NCBI RefSeq assembly: GCF_037893185.1
Contig: NZ_CP140772.1
Location: forward strand, 3,906,001-3,970,000
Origin: Chitinophaga sp. 180180018-3
GTDB taxonomy: Bacteria > Bacteroidota > Bacteroidia > Chitinophagales > Chitinophagaceae
Length of the DNA: 64,000 nucleotides
Direction of reading: 5' to 3'
Below are positions 63,586 to 64,000 of this stretch, piece after piece (position 1 is the stretch's first letter; every line of letters starts with the position of its first letter). Both the position numbers and the translations under genes were made by a program. The notes below the pieces were generated by a model, which worked only from the letters and a program-made list of their open reading frames with translations, was not told where the DNA came from and did no database searches.

Positions 63586-64000
63586 TTAATCGTGGATAGA
63601 GCAGATGATGTTGGTCCTGTCTATATCACTGACATTATAATCAGGGCAGCCACCCTCCTTTGTGGCCACAAATGCCCCTACCTTGCAGGCAAATGTCAGT
63701 GCTGCTTCTACATCTTTATTTTCCATAAATTTTGAAAGAAATGCTGCCAGGAAACTATCGCCGCTACCAATGGTATCGGCTACCTGTACTTTAAAACCAT
63801 CATGCAGATAGCATTCGTTGTGATAGTTGATAGCTGCTCCTTTTGCGCCACGGGTAACAATGAGTGTTTCCATGTTGAACTTATCCTGCAGCAGGCGCAT
63901 CTTGTCTTCGATACCGATATAGTTGCCATACCAACCCGCTACGAGCCCCAGTTCTTCTTCATTCATCTTAACTACTTCCGCTTTCCCCAGCTGATAAGTG
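63586..64000 (-). CDS. PfkB-family sugar kinase (probable fructokinase), 5' end outside window
   Basis: C-terminal 138 codons of a ribokinase-type sugar kinase; the frame is open to base 64000, with AEVVKMNEEEL at the edge as in fructokinases, so an ATG at 63966 is internal. The PfkB signature DTIGSGDSF contains the catalytic-base Asp (GSGD) and the anion hole. LIVTRGAKGA is the preceding nucleotide-site strand. Placed ahead of the fructan SusC/SusD genes, it most likely phosphorylates the fructose released by the GH32 enzymes. Confidence 0.9.
   Translation of the reverse strand, partial: TYQLGKAEVVKMNEEELGLVAGWYGNYIGIEDKMRLLQDKFNMETLIVTRGAKGAAINYHNECYLHDGFKVQVADTIGSGDSFLAAFLSKFMENKDVEAALTFACKVGAFVATKEGGCPDYNVSDIDRTNIICSIHD

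Noticed and set aside
1-64000. Prophage, integrative element, CRISPR array or insertion sequence
   Set aside because: No integrase, transposase, phage structural gene, cas gene or regularly spaced repeat was seen on either strand.

Overview
The window looks like a chromosomal segment of a Bacteroidota soil or plant-debris degrader, most likely Chitinophagaceae and plausibly Chitinophaga. This is inferred from four SusC/SusD pairs, two ECF-sigma/FecR modules, many SCKK-type lipoprotein signals, several TAnnTTTG (-7) promoter elements of the Bacteroidetes type, and two bacterial class I terpene synthases. No rRNA, tRNA, CRISPR array, integrase or transposase was seen.

Layout. (1) 1-5.7 kb: a sulfatase cut by the left edge, a DUF3500 protein, a patatin-like phospholipase with an inserted membrane hairpin followed by a five-helix membrane protein, and a tandem universal stress protein. 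(2) 5.8-9.7 kb: a Tat-exported serine hydrolase whose 3' end lies inside a 54-bp perfect inverted repeat, then a GH71/GH99-like glycosidase with a CBM9-like tail. (3) 9.7-20.8 kb, minus strand: an ECF sigma - FecR - SusC (with STN signalling domain) - SusD - GH67-like protein - propeller/helical-barrel protein locus, ending at a terminator. (4) 20.9-24.4 kb: an aldolase of the DHDPS/NAL superfamily and a sodium:solute symporter, divergent from an AraC regulator. (5) 24.5-34.2 kb, plus strand: lipoprotein, ECF sigma, FecR, SusC (without STN), SusD, a PhoPQ-related alpha/beta hydrolase and a GDPD-family phosphodiesterase. (6) 34.2-40.1 kb: a truncated M19 dipeptidase, a 3-hydroxyacyl-CoA dehydrogenase and a LacI regulator, divergent from a large Oar-like TonB receptor. 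(7) 40.2-45.1 kb: two terpene synthases flanking a divergent HxlR/NmrA redox-type pair, then a secreted alpha/beta hydrolase. (8) 45.3-52.5 kb: an enzyme-free SusCD pair, an NTF2-like secreted protein, a MATE transporter remnant and a two-gene unit of unknown function in AT-rich DNA. (9) 52.6-64.0 kb, minus strand: a fructan utilisation locus with PfkB-type sugar kinase (cut by the right edge), SusC, SusD, a DUF4960-like surface binding protein and three GH32-type proteins.

The genes mostly serve capture and degradation of extracellular polymers. SusC/SusD complexes import oligosaccharides, lipoprotein and periplasmic hydrolases cut them, and each locus has its own switch (ECF/anti-sigma, AraC or LacI). 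The fructan locus is the best understood by analogy with Bacteroides levan loci. The least explained parts are the propeller/helical-barrel protein, the SusCD locus with esterase and phosphodiesterase but no glycosidase, the terpene synthase with an alanine in its NSE triad, and the small AT-rich unknown pair. Database-scale similarity could not be tested here; family calls rest on motifs and gene context.
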